A stretch of 64,000 bases of DNA from RYN-230 sp963834705 (lineage in GTDB: Bacteria; Actinomycetota; Actinomycetes; Streptosporangiales; Streptosporangiaceae), in contig CAWICV010000006.1 of assembly GCA_963834705.1 (NCBI GenBank), forward strand, positions 124,001 to 188,000, given 5' to 3'. Positions 50,088 through 59,423 of this stretch are shown here, piece after piece. Below the pieces are notes generated by a model that was not told the origin of the DNA, did not search any database, and worked only from the letters and a program-made list of their open reading frames with translations. The position numbers were made by a program, and so were the translations under genes. Position 1 is the stretch's first letter, and every line of letters starts with the position of its first letter.

Positions 50088-50405
50088 ATGGCTGGCATGA
50101 AGATCACGCTCAGCTCGGCGATGCGGGCCAGGGACGTGTCCCGGCCGCAGCCGCATCACAACGCGGCCGCGCAGGCCGCCGACGCCGAGTCGCCCAGCCG
50201 GGCAGCGGCGGGTGGTGTCCCACGCGGCCCGGCCGCCGGGCCCACCGCCAAGACCGGGCCGGCCGCCACGATCCCGGCGCCTGGCGGCCCCGCACCGGCG
50301 GGCCGGGCAGTCGCGGGCAGTGGCGTTCAGAAGGAAAATGCTGAGCCGGGCGCGGCCCGGAGCGGAGGCAGCCGCCGGCACCGGTCCCGGCGCCGGGGTC
50401 GTTAG
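50088..50405 (+). CDS. Small disordered protein of unknown function
   Basis: 105 aa, preceded by AAAGGAG with good spacing. The first 15 residues (MAGMKITLSSAMRARD) are ordered-looking; the rest is Ala/Pro/Gly-rich and ends in a basic tail (RRHRSRRRGR). It follows the Eis-like gene by 13 bp, so it is probably cotranscribed. No family is recognised. The ribosome site and placement support it being real; composition alone would not. Confidence 0.55.
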   Translation: MAGMKITLSSAMRARDVSRPQPHHNAAAQAADAESPSRAAAGGVPRGPAAGPTAKTGPAATIPAPGGPAPAGRAVAGSGVQKENAEPGAARSGGSRRHRSRRRGR

Positions 50406-50425
50406 GGCCTGTCCCGTGGATGGCC

Positions 50426-50902
50426 CTAGGGGTCGCTAGGGTCGGACGGAAGCTCGCCGGTCTTCTCGTACTCGGCGATCATCTCCAGCCGGCGGGCGTG
50501 CCGTTCCTCGCCGGAGAACGCGGTCTCCACGAACACCTGGGCGAAGCCGACGGCGTCCGGGATGGGGTACATCCGGGCGCCCAGGCTGAGCACGTTGGCG
50601 TCGTTGTGCAGCCGGGCCAGCCGGGCGGTCTCCGTGCTCCAGGCGATCGCGGCCCGGATGCCACGGATCTTGTTGGCCGCGATCGCCTCACCGTTGCCAG
50701 ATCCGCCGATCACGATGCCCAGGCTGTCCGGGTCCGCGGCCACCGAACTGGCCGCGCGCATCACATAGACCGGATAGTCGTCCTGCGGCCGGTAGGCGGC
50801 TGGGCCGCAGTCCACCGCCTGGTGTCCCGCGGACTCCAGCCACTCCACCAGGGCCGCTTTCAGTTCGAATCCAGCGTGGTCGGATCCCAGATAGACGCGC
50901 AC
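50426..50902 (-). CDS. rpiB: Ribose-5-phosphate isomerase B
   Basis: 158 aa. Interconverts ribose 5-phosphate and ribulose 5-phosphate. YLGSDHAGFELKA, IVIGGSGNGEAIAANKIRGIRAA and WSTETARLARLHNDANVLSLGARM match the mycobacterial RpiB type, in which a Glu (in GNGE) replaces the catalytic Cys. The GTG start at 50902 fits the family N-terminus. It converges on the small disordered protein gene. Confidence 0.95.
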   Translation of the reverse strand: MRVYLGSDHAGFELKAALVEWLESAGHQAVDCGPAAYRPQDDYPVYVMRAASSVAADPDSLGIVIGGSGNGEAIAANKIRGIRAAIAWSTETARLARLHNDANVLSLGARMYPIPDAVGFAQVFVETAFSGEERHARRLEMIAEYEKTGELPSDPSDP

Positions 50903-50959
50903 GGAAGCCAGTGTGTCAGACCCCGGTCCGGGGCGCCCGACCAGCCTGGGAACCCTGCG

Positions 50960-51577
50960 CTAGTCGAAGATCGGGTCGCGGGTGCGGCTCCGCTTGAGCT
51001 CGAAGAAGCCGTCGGTCCGGGTGACCAGGTTGACCCCGTCCCACAGCTTGGCCGCGGCCTCGCCGCGCGGGATCGGCGTGACCACCGGGCCGAAGATGGA
51101 CGTGCCGTTCATAGACAGGATCGGCGTGCCTACCTCGTAGCCGACCCGCTCGATGCCATCGGCGTGGGAGGCCCGGAGCGTCTCGTCGTACTCAGTGGAC
51201 TCCATCGCGTCGGCCAGGTCGGTGGGCAGCCCGGCCTCGGCCAGCGCCGACTCGATGGTGGCCCGGTCCCGGGGCAGCTTCTCGTGGTGGAAGCGGGTGC
51301 CGAGCGCGGTGTACAGCGAGCCGAGCACCTCGGGCCCGAACCGCTGCTCGGCCGCAATGGCCACCCGTACCGGGCCCCAGGCCTGCTTCATCAGCTCGGC
51401 ATAGCGCTCCGACAGGTCGGTTTTGCCCTCGTTCAGCACGGCCAGGCTCATCACGTGCCAGCGCACCTGCACCGGCCGGACCTGCTGAACTTCGAGCATC
51501 CACCGTGACGTAATCCAGGCCCAGGGGCACAGTGGATCAAACCAGAAATCGACCGGGGTAAGCTCCTGCTCGGTCAT
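50960..51577 (-). CDS. DsbA-like mycothiol-dependent reductase (Rv2466c-like)
   Basis: 205 aa thioredoxin-fold protein. VDFWFDPLCPWAWITSRW, WHVMSLAVLNE, AWGPVRVAIAAEQRFG, GTPILSMNG, FFGP-like FGPVVTPIPRGE, and FFELKRSRT closely parallel Rv2466c, a mycothiol-dependent reductase. The active site reads CPWA, so the second Cys of CPWC is missing and only a monothiol mechanism is possible. GAAGGAGCC precedes the ATG. Divergent from pepN. Confidence 0.9.
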   Translation of the reverse strand: MTEQELTPVDFWFDPLCPWAWITSRWMLEVQQVRPVQVRWHVMSLAVLNEGKTDLSERYAELMKQAWGPVRVAIAAEQRFGPEVLGSLYTALGTRFHHEKLPRDRATIESALAEAGLPTDLADAMESTEYDETLRASHADGIERVGYEVGTPILSMNGTSIFGPVVTPIPRGEAAAKLWDGVNLVTRTDGFFELKRSRTRDPIFD

Positions 51578-51783
51578 GAGGCTCCTTCATGAGTTCGGGG
51601 GGCTGATTCACCTCACGCTGGGAGCGCGGCGCGCGGGGGTGCGCCGGACTCCCCTGCTGACAACTGGCCTACGGCCGGCCGCATTCCGACCCGGGAGCGG
51701 TCCGGGCCCGCGGGCCGCCGAAACCGGCCGAACCCGGTGCGGCAAAAACGGTGCGACACCCAAACATGGAAGGTGCCAGGTAG

Positions 51784-54315
51784 GTGGCGAACAATCTCAC
51801 CCGTGACGAAGCCAGGGACCGGCGGCAGCTGCTGGAAGTGCTCTCCTACCAGGTGGAACTCGATCTCACCGGGGGCGCGGAAACGTTCGGCTCGGCCGCC
51901 GTGGTGCGGTTCCGCTGCACCACCCCCGGTGCGGCCAGCTTCATCGAGCTGACCGCGCCCGCGGTTCGCGAGATCGTGCTCAACGGCACGCCGGTGCCGG
52001 TCAGTGCGTTCGACGGCGACCGGATCCAGCTGACCGGGCTGGCCGCGGAGAACGAGTTGCGGGTGGTGGCCGACTGCGCCTATTCACGCAGCGGCGAGGG
52101 GCTGCACCGGTTCACCGACCCCTCCGACGGAGGCGTGTACCTGTACTCGGATCTGGAGACGTTCGACGCGCACCGGATCTACGCCTGCTTCGACCAACCT
52201 GACCTGAAGGCCACATTCGAGTTTTCGGTGCTCGCCCCGGCGGGCTGGCTGGTGCTGTCCAACACTTCGCCCGACGTGCCCGGCGAGGCGGCTGGTCTGG
52301 CCCGGCGCTGGCATTTTCCGCCGTCGGCATTGATGTCCACCTACATCACCGCGATCGTGGCCGGGCCCTACCACGAGGTCCGCAGCGAGCACGACGGCAT
52401 CCCGCTGGGCATCTACTGCCGCCAGTCGCTGGCCGGGTATCTGGACCCCGGCGAGCTCTTCCAGGTGACCCGCGAGGGCTTCGACTTCTACCATGCCGCG
52501 TTCGGCACCCGGTACGCGTTCGGCAAGTATGACCAGGTGTTCGTGCCCGAGTTCAAGGCCGGCGCGATGGAGAACGCGGGCTGCGTCACGTTCCTCGAGG
52601 ACTACGTGTTCCGGTCCCGGGTGACCGACTTCGCCCGGGAGATGCGCGCCGAGACGATCCTGCACGAGATGGCGCACATGTGGTTCGGCGACCTGGTCAC
52701 CATGCGCTGGTGGGACGACCTGTGGCTGAACGAGTCGTTCGCCACCTGGGCGTCCGTGCTGGCCGAGTCCGACGCCACCCGGTGGGCCAACGCCTGGACC
52801 ACCTTCTGCCAGCTGCAGAAGTCCTGGGCCTACCAGCAGGACCAGCTGCCGTCCACGCACCCGATCGCGGCCGACATCCCGGACATCGCCGCGGTCGAGG
52901 TCAACTTCGATGGCATCACCTACGCCAAGGGCGCGTCGGTGCTCAAGCAACTGGTCGCCTACGTCGGCCGGGAGCAGTTCCTGGCCGGGGTGCGGCGCTA
53001 CTTCGGCCAGCACGCCTGGGGCGACGCGACGCTGACCGACCTGCTGGCCGCGCTGGAGGAGACCTCCGGCCGGGAGCTGACCGACTGGTCCAAGGAATGG
53101 CTGGAAACCGCCGGGGTGAACACGCTGCGGCCGGACTTCGTGCTGGACAGCGACGGCCGGATGACCGAGTTCGCGGTGGTGCAGACCGCGCCACCGGAGC
53201 ACCCGGTGCTCCGCTCGCATCGGATCGCGATCGGCCTGTACGACCAGACCGAGGCCGGGCTGATCCGGCGGCGCCGGGTGGAGGTGGACATCGCCGGCGA
53301 GCGCACCGTGCTGGCCGAGCTGGCCGGGGAGCGCCAGCCCGACCTGGTCCTGGTCAACGACGATGACCTCACCTACGCCAAGATCCGGCTGGACGAGCAC
53401 TCGCTGGGCACGCTGATCGGCTCGGTGGGCGAGTTCGCCGAGCCGCTGCCCGCCGCGCTGTGCTGGGCCGCGGCCTGGGACATGTGCCGGGACGCCGAGC
53501 TGGCCGCCCGCCGGTACATCGGCATGGTCATCGAGGCCGCCGACACGATCACCGAGATCGGGGTGCTGCAGACCACGATCCGGCAGGCCTCGGCAGCGGC
53601 GCGCCGGTTCACCGACCCGGCCTGGCGGCCCGGCGGGATCGGCGGCTTCATGGCCCCCGGGCTGCGCCGGCTGGCCGAGCAGGCCCAGCCCGGGTCGGAC
53701 CGGCAGCTGGCCTACCTGCAGGCGTTCGCGGGCGTGGCTACCGAGCGGGGCGATCTGGCCCTGCTGGCCGGCCTGCTGGCCGGGTCCGCCCACATCGACG
53801 GCCTGGAGGTGGACACCGAGCTGCGCTGGCGGCTGCTGCAACGGCTGGTCAGCCAGGGCGCAGCGGGCCGGGCCGAGATCGAGGCGGAACTGGACCGGGA
53901 CCCGACCGACGCGGGCGAGCGGCGGGCCGCCACCTGCCGGGCCGCCATCCCGGACGCCGCGGCCAAGGAGGCCGCCTGGCAGGCGATCGTCAGCGGCACG
54001 CTGCCCGGGGCCACGTTCCGGGCCACGGTCGTCGGGTTCCAGGACCCGGATCACCCGGAGCTGCTTGCGCCCTACGCGGAGAAGTTCTTCGCGGCGGTCG
54101 GCGAGGTGTGGGCGACCTGGGGCAGCGACATGGCGCAGTACTTCGCCACCAACGCCTACCCGGTGACCCAGATCAGCGAGGAGACGGTACGGCTGACCGA
54201 CGAGTACATCGACCGGGCCAACCCGCCGGCGGCGCTGCGCCGCCTGCTCAGCGAGGGCCAGGACAGCGTGTGCCGGGCACTGCGCTGCCAGCAGGTGGAC
54301 CGCCAGGCCGACTGA
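51784..54315 (+). CDS. pepN: Aminopeptidase N (M1 metallopeptidase)
   Basis: 843 aa cytosolic zinc aminopeptidase of the actinobacterial M1 type. GAMENAG exopeptidase motif and HEMAHMWFGDLVT with the distal Glu in LNESFATW are intact. C-terminal ERAP1-like helical domain is complete. GTG 51784 matches the usual start NLTRDEA. The gene ends beside a repeat-type terminator shared with malQ. Confidence 0.97.
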   Translation: MANNLTRDEARDRRQLLEVLSYQVELDLTGGAETFGSAAVVRFRCTTPGAASFIELTAPAVREIVLNGTPVPVSAFDGDRIQLTGLAAENELRVVADCAYSRSGEGLHRFTDPSDGGVYLYSDLETFDAHRIYACFDQPDLKATFEFSVLAPAGWLVLSNTSPDVPGEAAGLARRWHFPPSALMSTYITAIVAGPYHEVRSEHDGIPLGIYCRQSLAGYLDPGELFQVTREGFDFYHAAFGTRYAFGKYDQVFVPEFKAGAMENAGCVTFLEDYVFRSRVTDFAREMRAETILHEMAHMWFGDLVTMRWWDDLWLNESFATWASVLAESDATRWANAWTTFCQLQKSWAYQQDQLPSTHPIAADIPDIAAVEVNFDGITYAKGASVLKQLVAYVGREQFLAGVRRYFGQHAWGDATLTDLLAALEETSGRELTDWSKEWLETAGVNTLRPDFVLDSDGRMTEFAVVQTAPPEHPVLRSHRIAIGLYDQTEAGLIRRRRVEVDIAGERTVLAELAGERQPDLVLVNDDDLTYAKIRLDEHSLGTLIGSVGEFAEPLPAALCWAAAWDMCRDAELAARRYIGMVIEAADTITEIGVLQTTIRQASAAARRFTDPAWRPGGIGGFMAPGLRRLAEQAQPGSDRQLAYLQAFAGVATERGDLALLAGLLAGSAHIDGLEVDTELRWRLLQRLVSQGAAGRAEIEAELDRDPTDAGERRAATCRAAIPDAAAKEAAWQAIVSGTLPGATFRATVVGFQDPDHPELLAPYAEKFFAAVGEVWATWGSDMAQYFATNAYPVTQISEETVRLTDEYIDRANPPAALRRLLSEGQDSVCRALRCQQVDRQAD

Positions 54316-54327
54316 CGTCAGCCTGTA

Positions 54328-54405
54328 CTGATCGTCAGTGCGTACTGATCGTCAGCCTGTGCTGATCGTCAGTGCGTACTGATCGTCAGCCGGGCTGACG
54401 ATCAG
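54328..54405. terminator. Repeat terminator between pepN and malQ: four copies of one arm, one opposing arm
   Basis: CTGATCGTCAG occurs at 54328, 54345, 54362 and 54379 with a 17-nt period. The single complement CTGACGATCAG is at 54395-54405. The last copy pairs with it as a 12-bp hairpin with a CGG loop, but each of the other copies could compete. The hairpin overlaps the last codons of malQ (stop at 54386). Confidence 0.8.
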
Positions 54406-56251
54406 CCACGGCGCGGGATACCGCGCGCACGTCCCGGGAGTCGGCCAGGTCGTCGAGGGATACGGCACGTCCCTCCCCGTCGCACAGCGGGATCCGCCAG
54501 TTCGGGTACTCAGTCGTGGTCCCGGGCATGTTCTGCGGCCGCCGGTCGCCCACCGCGTCGGCCAGCGAGACCCCAAGCAGCACGGCCGGGGTACGGGCCA
54601 GGAACGCGTAGCAGGCCCGGGTGAACTCAGCCGGGCTGGGCCTGCTGCCCGCGGTGAGCAGGCCCTCGGCGGCCAGCGCGTCCTGCCAGGCGGCCACGGC
54701 CCGCTCCGCCCCGGCCCGCTCGGCCTGGTAGGAGCGGGTCAGCAGGCCGAGCCGGGAGCGCAACTCGACCTGCTCCCCGGTGACGAACGCGGCCACCGGC
54801 GGCACGTCGTGCGTGCCCACCATGGCCAGGCAGCTGCGCCGCCACTTGCCGGGCGGCAGCGGCGCGCCGTCCGGCCCGCGCTCGAACCACAGCATCGCGG
54901 TGCCAAGCACCCCCTGGCCGGCCAGGTACTCGCGGATCCACGGGTCCACCGTGCCGAGGTCCTCGCCGATGGCCAGCGCACCGGCCGCAGCCGCCTGGCC
55001 GGTCAGCACGCCGACCATGGCCTGATGGTCGTAGCGCACGTAAGTGCCCTGGTCCGGCCGCATCCCGGCGGGCACCCACCACAGCCGGAGCAGGCCCATC
55101 ACGTGATCCACCCGGAGCCCGCCGGCATGCCGCAGGCCCGCACCGATCAGCCCGGCCAGCGGCGCGTAGCCCTGGCTGGCCAGCCGCTGCGGGTGCCAGG
55201 GCGGCTGGTTCCAGTCCTGGCCACGCTGGTTGAACTCATCCGGCGGCGCGCCCACGCTCATCCCGGCGACCAGCACGTCCTGCCAGGCCCAGGCGTCCGC
55301 GCCGCCCGGGTGGCAACCGACCGCGAGATCACGGATCACACCGATGCGCATGCCGGCCGCGCGGGCCGCCTGCTGCGCGCTGGCCAGCTGGGCGTCGACC
55401 AGCCACTGCAGCCAGGCGTGAAACCGGGCCCGGCCGGCCAGCCGGGCCCGTTCCACGGCTACCTCGGCCGACCCGGGGTCGCGGAGCCGCTCCGGCCAGG
55501 CCCGCCAGTCCGGGCCGTGCCGCTCGGCCAGCGCGCACCAGAGCCCCCAGTCGGCCAGCGGCTGTCCCTCGCTGGCCTGATACGCCTCGAACTGGGCCTG
55601 CCGGGAGGCGGTCAGCGCCTGCCGGTAAATGATCTCCAGCGCAGCCCGCTTGGCCCGCCACACCTCGTCCCGGTCGAGCAGTTCGCTGGACGCGTTGCGG
55701 GTGCGCAGCGGGGCGGCCAGCGAGTCGATGCGCACCCGGTCCCCCGCCGTCAGCGTGCCGTACTCCGGGATGTCCTCGACCCGCAGGTACAGCGGGCTGG
55801 TGAAGCGCCGGGTCATCGGCAGGTACGGGGACGCGCTCAGCGGGGGCAGCGGCTCGACCGCGTGCAGCGGGTTGATCAGCAGGAAGTCGGCGCCCAGGTC
55901 GGTGCCGCTCCAGGTGGCCAGGTCGGCCAGGTCACCCAGGTCGCCGTGCCCCCACGACTGCCTGGACCGGACCGAGTACAGCTGGACCGAAAAGCCCCAA
56001 GCCCGCTGTGTTGGCCCGGGGGGACGACCCCCCGGATCCCCCCGATCGCCGCTGCGCGCCGAACGCCGACTCGGCGGGAACACGCCTGCGGCGCGCCCCG
56101 CCTCGCCCGCGCGTGGCTCCCCCTCCTCCAGGGCGCGAAGTATCGCTTCGAGCGTTTCGTCGGCCACCTGGACCTGCTGGCCGTGCCAGTCACGGTAGCT
56201 GGTGGCAACGCCGTGGGCCGCGGCCCGGCGCCGGGTTTCCTCGCTCGTCAC
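54386..56251 (-). CDS. malQ: 4-alpha-glucanotransferase (amylomaltase) with repeat-derived insertion
   Basis: 621 aa GH77 enzyme that disproportionates maltodextrins. N-terminal helical part, then AWGFSVQLYSVRSRQSWGHGDLGDL, SASPYLPMTRRF, LRVDHVMGLLRLWW (nucleophile Asp), AIGEDLGTVDPW (acid/base Glu) and GTHDVPPVAAF. Between residue about 45 and AWGF lies an extra stretch rich in Arg, Pro, Gly (SRRSARSGDRGDPGGRPPGP). The DNA coding for it contains the same GC-rich hairpin sequence as 47600-47635, so an intergenic repeat seems to have entered the gene in frame. Confidence 0.93.
   Translation of the reverse strand: MTSEETRRRAAAHGVATSYRDWHGQQVQVADETLEAILRALEEGEPRAGEAGRAAGVFPPSRRSARSGDRGDPGGRPPGPTQRAWGFSVQLYSVRSRQSWGHGDLGDLADLATWSGTDLGADFLLINPLHAVEPLPPLSASPYLPMTRRFTSPLYLRVEDIPEYGTLTAGDRVRIDSLAAPLRTRNASSELLDRDEVWRAKRAALEIIYRQALTASRQAQFEAYQASEGQPLADWGLWCALAERHGPDWRAWPERLRDPGSAEVAVERARLAGRARFHAWLQWLVDAQLASAQQAARAAGMRIGVIRDLAVGCHPGGADAWAWQDVLVAGMSVGAPPDEFNQRGQDWNQPPWHPQRLASQGYAPLAGLIGAGLRHAGGLRVDHVMGLLRLWWVPAGMRPDQGTYVRYDHQAMVGVLTGQAAAAGALAIGEDLGTVDPWIREYLAGQGVLGTAMLWFERGPDGAPLPPGKWRRSCLAMVGTHDVPPVAAFVTGEQVELRSRLGLLTRSYQAERAGAERAVAAWQDALAAEGLLTAGSRPSPAEFTRACYAFLARTPAVLLGVSLADAVGDRRPQNMPGTTTEYPNWRIPLCDGEGRAVSLDDLADSRDVRAVSRAVADRQPG
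56010..56055. repeat. Copy of the 47.6-kb GC-rich hairpin repeat inside malQ
   Basis: CCGGGGGG, ACGA, CCCCCCGG (56016-56035) with flanks GGCGATCGGGGG and GGGCCAACAC on the minus strand match 47600-47640 over about 40 nt with few changes. It encodes the unusual linker of MalQ. Confidence 0.75.
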
Positions 56252-56321
56252 CCCTCCATGATCGGGCCAACCGGGAGCGGGTCGAACAAAGCTTGACCCA
56301 ACCTAGAAAGTGAATCAGGGC

Positions 56322-56825
56322 CTAGGCCGAGTGTGGCAGCCGGGGGAACAGGGCGCGGCCCAGCCACAGGCCAGCCAGCGCCTGGAGCACCGCGACCAGC
56401 AGGGTGGCGGCGATGCCGACCGAGGAATGCGCGGGCAGCCCGGCCAGCGCGGCCACCACCCGCGCGGTGGCCCGGACCGCCCCGGTATGCCAGGCCTGCC
56501 AGCCCAGCGGCACCGCCCAGCCCAGCGCGGCCACCACCACGGTGGCCAGCAGCGCGGCACGCAGCCGCCACCGGCCCAGATGGCTGGCGACGCCGCCAGC
56601 CAGGCCGGCCACGAACGGCATGAACCACCAGCCGATCTCGGCCGTGGCGGCCAGCACCGCCACCGTGGCCAGGCAGCCGAGCAGCCAGAGCGAGACCGGC
56701 CCGCGGTGGCCGGGCACCCAGGAGGGGTAGTGCGGGCTGGGCGGCCTGCCCGGCGCGGTGGGCGGGCTGCCCAGCTGGCCCAGCCGGTAAGCCCCGCGCT
56801 TGCCGAGGCGGCGCAGGTCAGCCAC
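56322..56825 (-). CDS. Small integral membrane protein of unknown function
   Basis: 167 aa with about four membrane helices (WLLGCLATVAVLAATAEIGWW, MPFVAGLAGGVASHL, AALLATVVVAALGWAVPLGW, VGIAATLLVAVLQALAGLWLG). It starts eight bases inside the 3' end of the penicillin acylase gene, so it is cotranslated with it. I do not recognise a family. It could anchor or assist the acylase at the membrane (inference from coupling only). Confidence 0.75.
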   Translation of the reverse strand: MADLRRLGKRGAYRLGQLGSPPTAPGRPPSPHYPSWVPGHRGPVSLWLLGCLATVAVLAATAEIGWWFMPFVAGLAGGVASHLGRWRLRAALLATVVVAALGWAVPLGWQAWHTGAVRATARVVAALAGLPAHSSVGIAATLLVAVLQALAGLWLGRALFPRLPHSA

Positions 56826-59406
56826 CGGGCACCAGCTTCCACCGGATCACCCCGGGGGTGGTCCCGGCGGCCGAGGGCATGGGCAGGTAGCGCAGGTTCC
56901 ACCAGTCAGCCACTTGATCTTCGTACCACGGTGAGGCCGGGTTCTCACTTTGCCCGCCCGGGTAGATTCCCTCCGCGGTGTAGCGGCCCCGCCCGGTCCA
57001 CTGGACGATCATCCGCCAGCTCGGCCCGGACCGGGACACCGGGTAGCCGTAAGCGGCGTCCACCGTCCACGAGTCGCCGCCGGACCCGCGCGGCCCATAG
57101 CCCAGCGCGGCGGCCTGGGTCAGCGACGGGAACTCCCGGCTGTGCAGCCGGTCCCAGGCCCAGCTGGCCGGGGCGCCGCCGAGTGTCTTGGCCAGGTGGG
57201 CGACCGCGGTGCCGAACGCGGTCCGCATCACCTCCGGCGCGGTGCGCCGGTGCCCGCCCGGGGCGGTGAACGTGGGGTTGCGCGGGTCGGCCAGCGTCCA
57301 CTGCTCGAGCACTTCGTCCAGGCTGAACTGGTCTACCGGCGACACCCGCAGGCCGGGCCGGTCCCTGTGCACCGGCACGGCGGCCCGGTTCCACCACGGC
57401 TGGAACACCGCGTCCAGGTAGTCGGTCCAGAACGTCCACCACACGGCGGCCGCGGCTGAGCCGGCCGACATCGACCCGGTCCAGGCGTTCAGCAAATGCA
57501 TGGCTTGCTGCTCTGGGACGGTCAGCTTGGCGCCGTGGTCAGCAGCCCCGTGGTGAGCAGCACTGCGGAGCGCGGCCAGCAGTCTGGGCACCATGCGCAG
57601 CGCCAGCGGGTCGGTGACGCTGCCCTGCACGGCGGCGAAGCTGGCCGGCGTCATGCCGCGCTGGTGCTGGAGAGAGGCGTAGATCTGGCCGGCCCGGTAG
57701 CCGGGGTCGAAGAAGTTCGCGGTGGTACCGATGTAGTACGGGTAGGAGCTGCCGACCGGGCGCTGGTTGGCGGTGGCCACCACATGATCGGGTGGGTCGT
57801 AGACCTGGGGCACGGCCGAGTACGGGATGACCCCGGCCACGTCGTCGGCCCCGGTGCCGGGCATCGGCAGCCAGGGGTCGCCGTGCCGCACGATCGGGTA
57901 GTAGCCGGCCGAGATCGCGCCGATGTTGCCGCGGTCGTCGGCGTAGACGAAGTTCTGCGTGGGGGCGTGCCAGCCGGCCAGCGCGGCGTGGAACTGGGCC
58001 CAGTCGCTGGCCTGGTTAATGCGCAGCAGCACGGCCAGGTCAGGGGACGGGAAACGGCCCATCCAGTCCACCGCGGTGGTCTGCCCGGCCCTGGTCATGA
58101 TCGGCCCGTGCACGGTGATGCCCACGGTAAGCCTGACCGTGCCGCCGCCGCGGACCGGGATCGTGTAGTGCAGCTGGCGCATCCGGCGCCAGGCACCGTC
58201 CCAGAAGTACTGGCCGGGGCGGCTCTTGCTGGTCCGCTCGGTGTAGAACAGAACGGCCTGGTCCTGCGTGTCGGTCAGCGACCAGGCGATGTGCTGGTTG
58301 TGCCCGAGCAGCACGCCGGGCAGGCCGGGGACGCTGACCCCGCTGACCGAGTAACCGGGGGCGGCCAGCGCTACCTGGTACCAGACCGACGGGATGGTCT
58401 GCGGCAGGTGCGGGTCGCCGGCCAGCATGGCGTGGTGGCCGGCCACCAGCGGGCCGTTGGCCGCCCACGCGTTGCTGTCCGGGCCGCTGGTGTGCAGCTG
58501 GCCCGCGGGCAGCGCCGCTAGCTGTTTCAGCAGCGCGGCCGCGGCGGTCGCCTCGGCCCGCGGAATGCGCTGCGCAGCCGCGGCCTGGGTGCGGGTGGCG
58601 GTCAGCGCGGCCTGGCCGGCGATCGGGGCCAGGCCGGCCTTGCGGTACGGGCCGGGATCGTAGGGGTGCTGCTGGTTCGGCGGCAGAATGGGAAACCAGG
58701 TCATGGTCCGGGCCGTGCCCAGGGTGCGGTCCAGCAGCGCGTAGTCCAGCGGCGCGCTGGTGAAGTCCAGCTCCTGGGTGAGATCGCCCTGGATGACCAG
58801 GGTGTCCACCGGCGCCCAGTTGCCTGGGTACACGCCGGCCAGCGAGAACAGGGCGGGCCACTGCCGGTCCCGCCGGGTCTGCGCGAGGTAGTCGTTCACC
58901 CCGCGCGAGTACGCGATGAGGGCCTGCGCGACCTGGCTGGACTTGGGCATCTGGGCCCATTCCTGCTGTGCGGTGCGGAGCAGGCCGAGCCGCAGTTCGA
59001 ACTTGTCCGAGGCCACCGCGGATGGGCCCGCGAGCTGGGCCAGCCGGCCCTCGCCGAGCCGGCGTTCCAGATCCATCTCGGCCAGCCGGAACTTGGCGTG
59101 CAGGTAGCCCAGGGCCAGGAACAGGTCGTGCTGGCCGGTGGCGCGGACCGAGGGCACACCGTGGCTGGTGAACGACACCTGGACCGGGTGGGCCAGGCCG
59201 GGCAGGGCCAGCGTGCCGGACGTGGGCAGCGCCGCGCCGGACGCCGCGGTCCACACGCCACGGCCGGGGTCGAGGGCCGGGCCCAGCGGCGGGACCGGGC
59301 CGTAGCCGAAGGCCAGCACGCCGAGCAGCACGGCGGACACCAGCAGCGGGATCAGCACCCGGATCACCCGCCAGGCCAGCCTGGACCATGAGCGCGGCAG
59401 CGTCAT
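56818..59406 (-). CDS. Penicillin acylase family Ntn-hydrolase
   Basis: 862 aa from ATG 59406. One N-terminal helix (VIRVLIPLLVSAVLLGVLAFG) anchors or exports it. The alpha part (HGVPSVRATGQHDLFLALGYLHAKFRLAEMDLERRLGEGRLAQLAG) is typical. The autoprocessing site gives catalytic Ser in GPDSNAWAANGPLVAG, followed by LAGDPHLPQTIPSVWYQV and LLGHNQHIAWSLT. The family hydrolyses amide bonds of penicillins, acyl-homoserine lactones or other N-acyl compounds. It lies 17 bp after the amidase stop and overlaps the membrane protein gene, suggesting a three-gene operon for amide hydrolysis. Confidence 0.92.
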   Translation of the reverse strand: MTLPRSWSRLAWRVIRVLIPLLVSAVLLGVLAFGYGPVPPLGPALDPGRGVWTAASGAALPTSGTLALPGLAHPVQVSFTSHGVPSVRATGQHDLFLALGYLHAKFRLAEMDLERRLGEGRLAQLAGPSAVASDKFELRLGLLRTAQQEWAQMPKSSQVAQALIAYSRGVNDYLAQTRRDRQWPALFSLAGVYPGNWAPVDTLVIQGDLTQELDFTSAPLDYALLDRTLGTARTMTWFPILPPNQQHPYDPGPYRKAGLAPIAGQAALTATRTQAAAAQRIPRAEATAAAALLKQLAALPAGQLHTSGPDSNAWAANGPLVAGHHAMLAGDPHLPQTIPSVWYQVALAAPGYSVSGVSVPGLPGVLLGHNQHIAWSLTDTQDQAVLFYTERTSKSRPGQYFWDGAWRRMRQLHYTIPVRGGGTVRLTVGITVHGPIMTRAGQTTAVDWMGRFPSPDLAVLLRINQASDWAQFHAALAGWHAPTQNFVYADDRGNIGAISAGYYPIVRHGDPWLPMPGTGADDVAGVIPYSAVPQVYDPPDHVVATANQRPVGSSYPYYIGTTANFFDPGYRAGQIYASLQHQRGMTPASFAAVQGSVTDPLALRMVPRLLAALRSAAHHGAADHGAKLTVPEQQAMHLLNAWTGSMSAGSAAAAVWWTFWTDYLDAVFQPWWNRAAVPVHRDRPGLRVSPVDQFSLDEVLEQWTLADPRNPTFTAPGGHRRTAPEVMRTAFGTAVAHLAKTLGGAPASWAWDRLHSREFPSLTQAAALGYGPRGSGGDSWTVDAAYGYPVSRSGPSWRMIVQWTGRGRYTAEGIYPGGQSENPASPWYEDQVADWWNLRYLPMPSAAGTTPGVIRWKLVPGG

Positions 59407-59423
59407 GTCACCATTCTGGCTGG

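Noticed and set aside
54328..54405. CRISPR-like array
   Set aside because: Units are 17 nt apart with only 6-nt spacers and form a terminator hairpin; no cas genes nearby.
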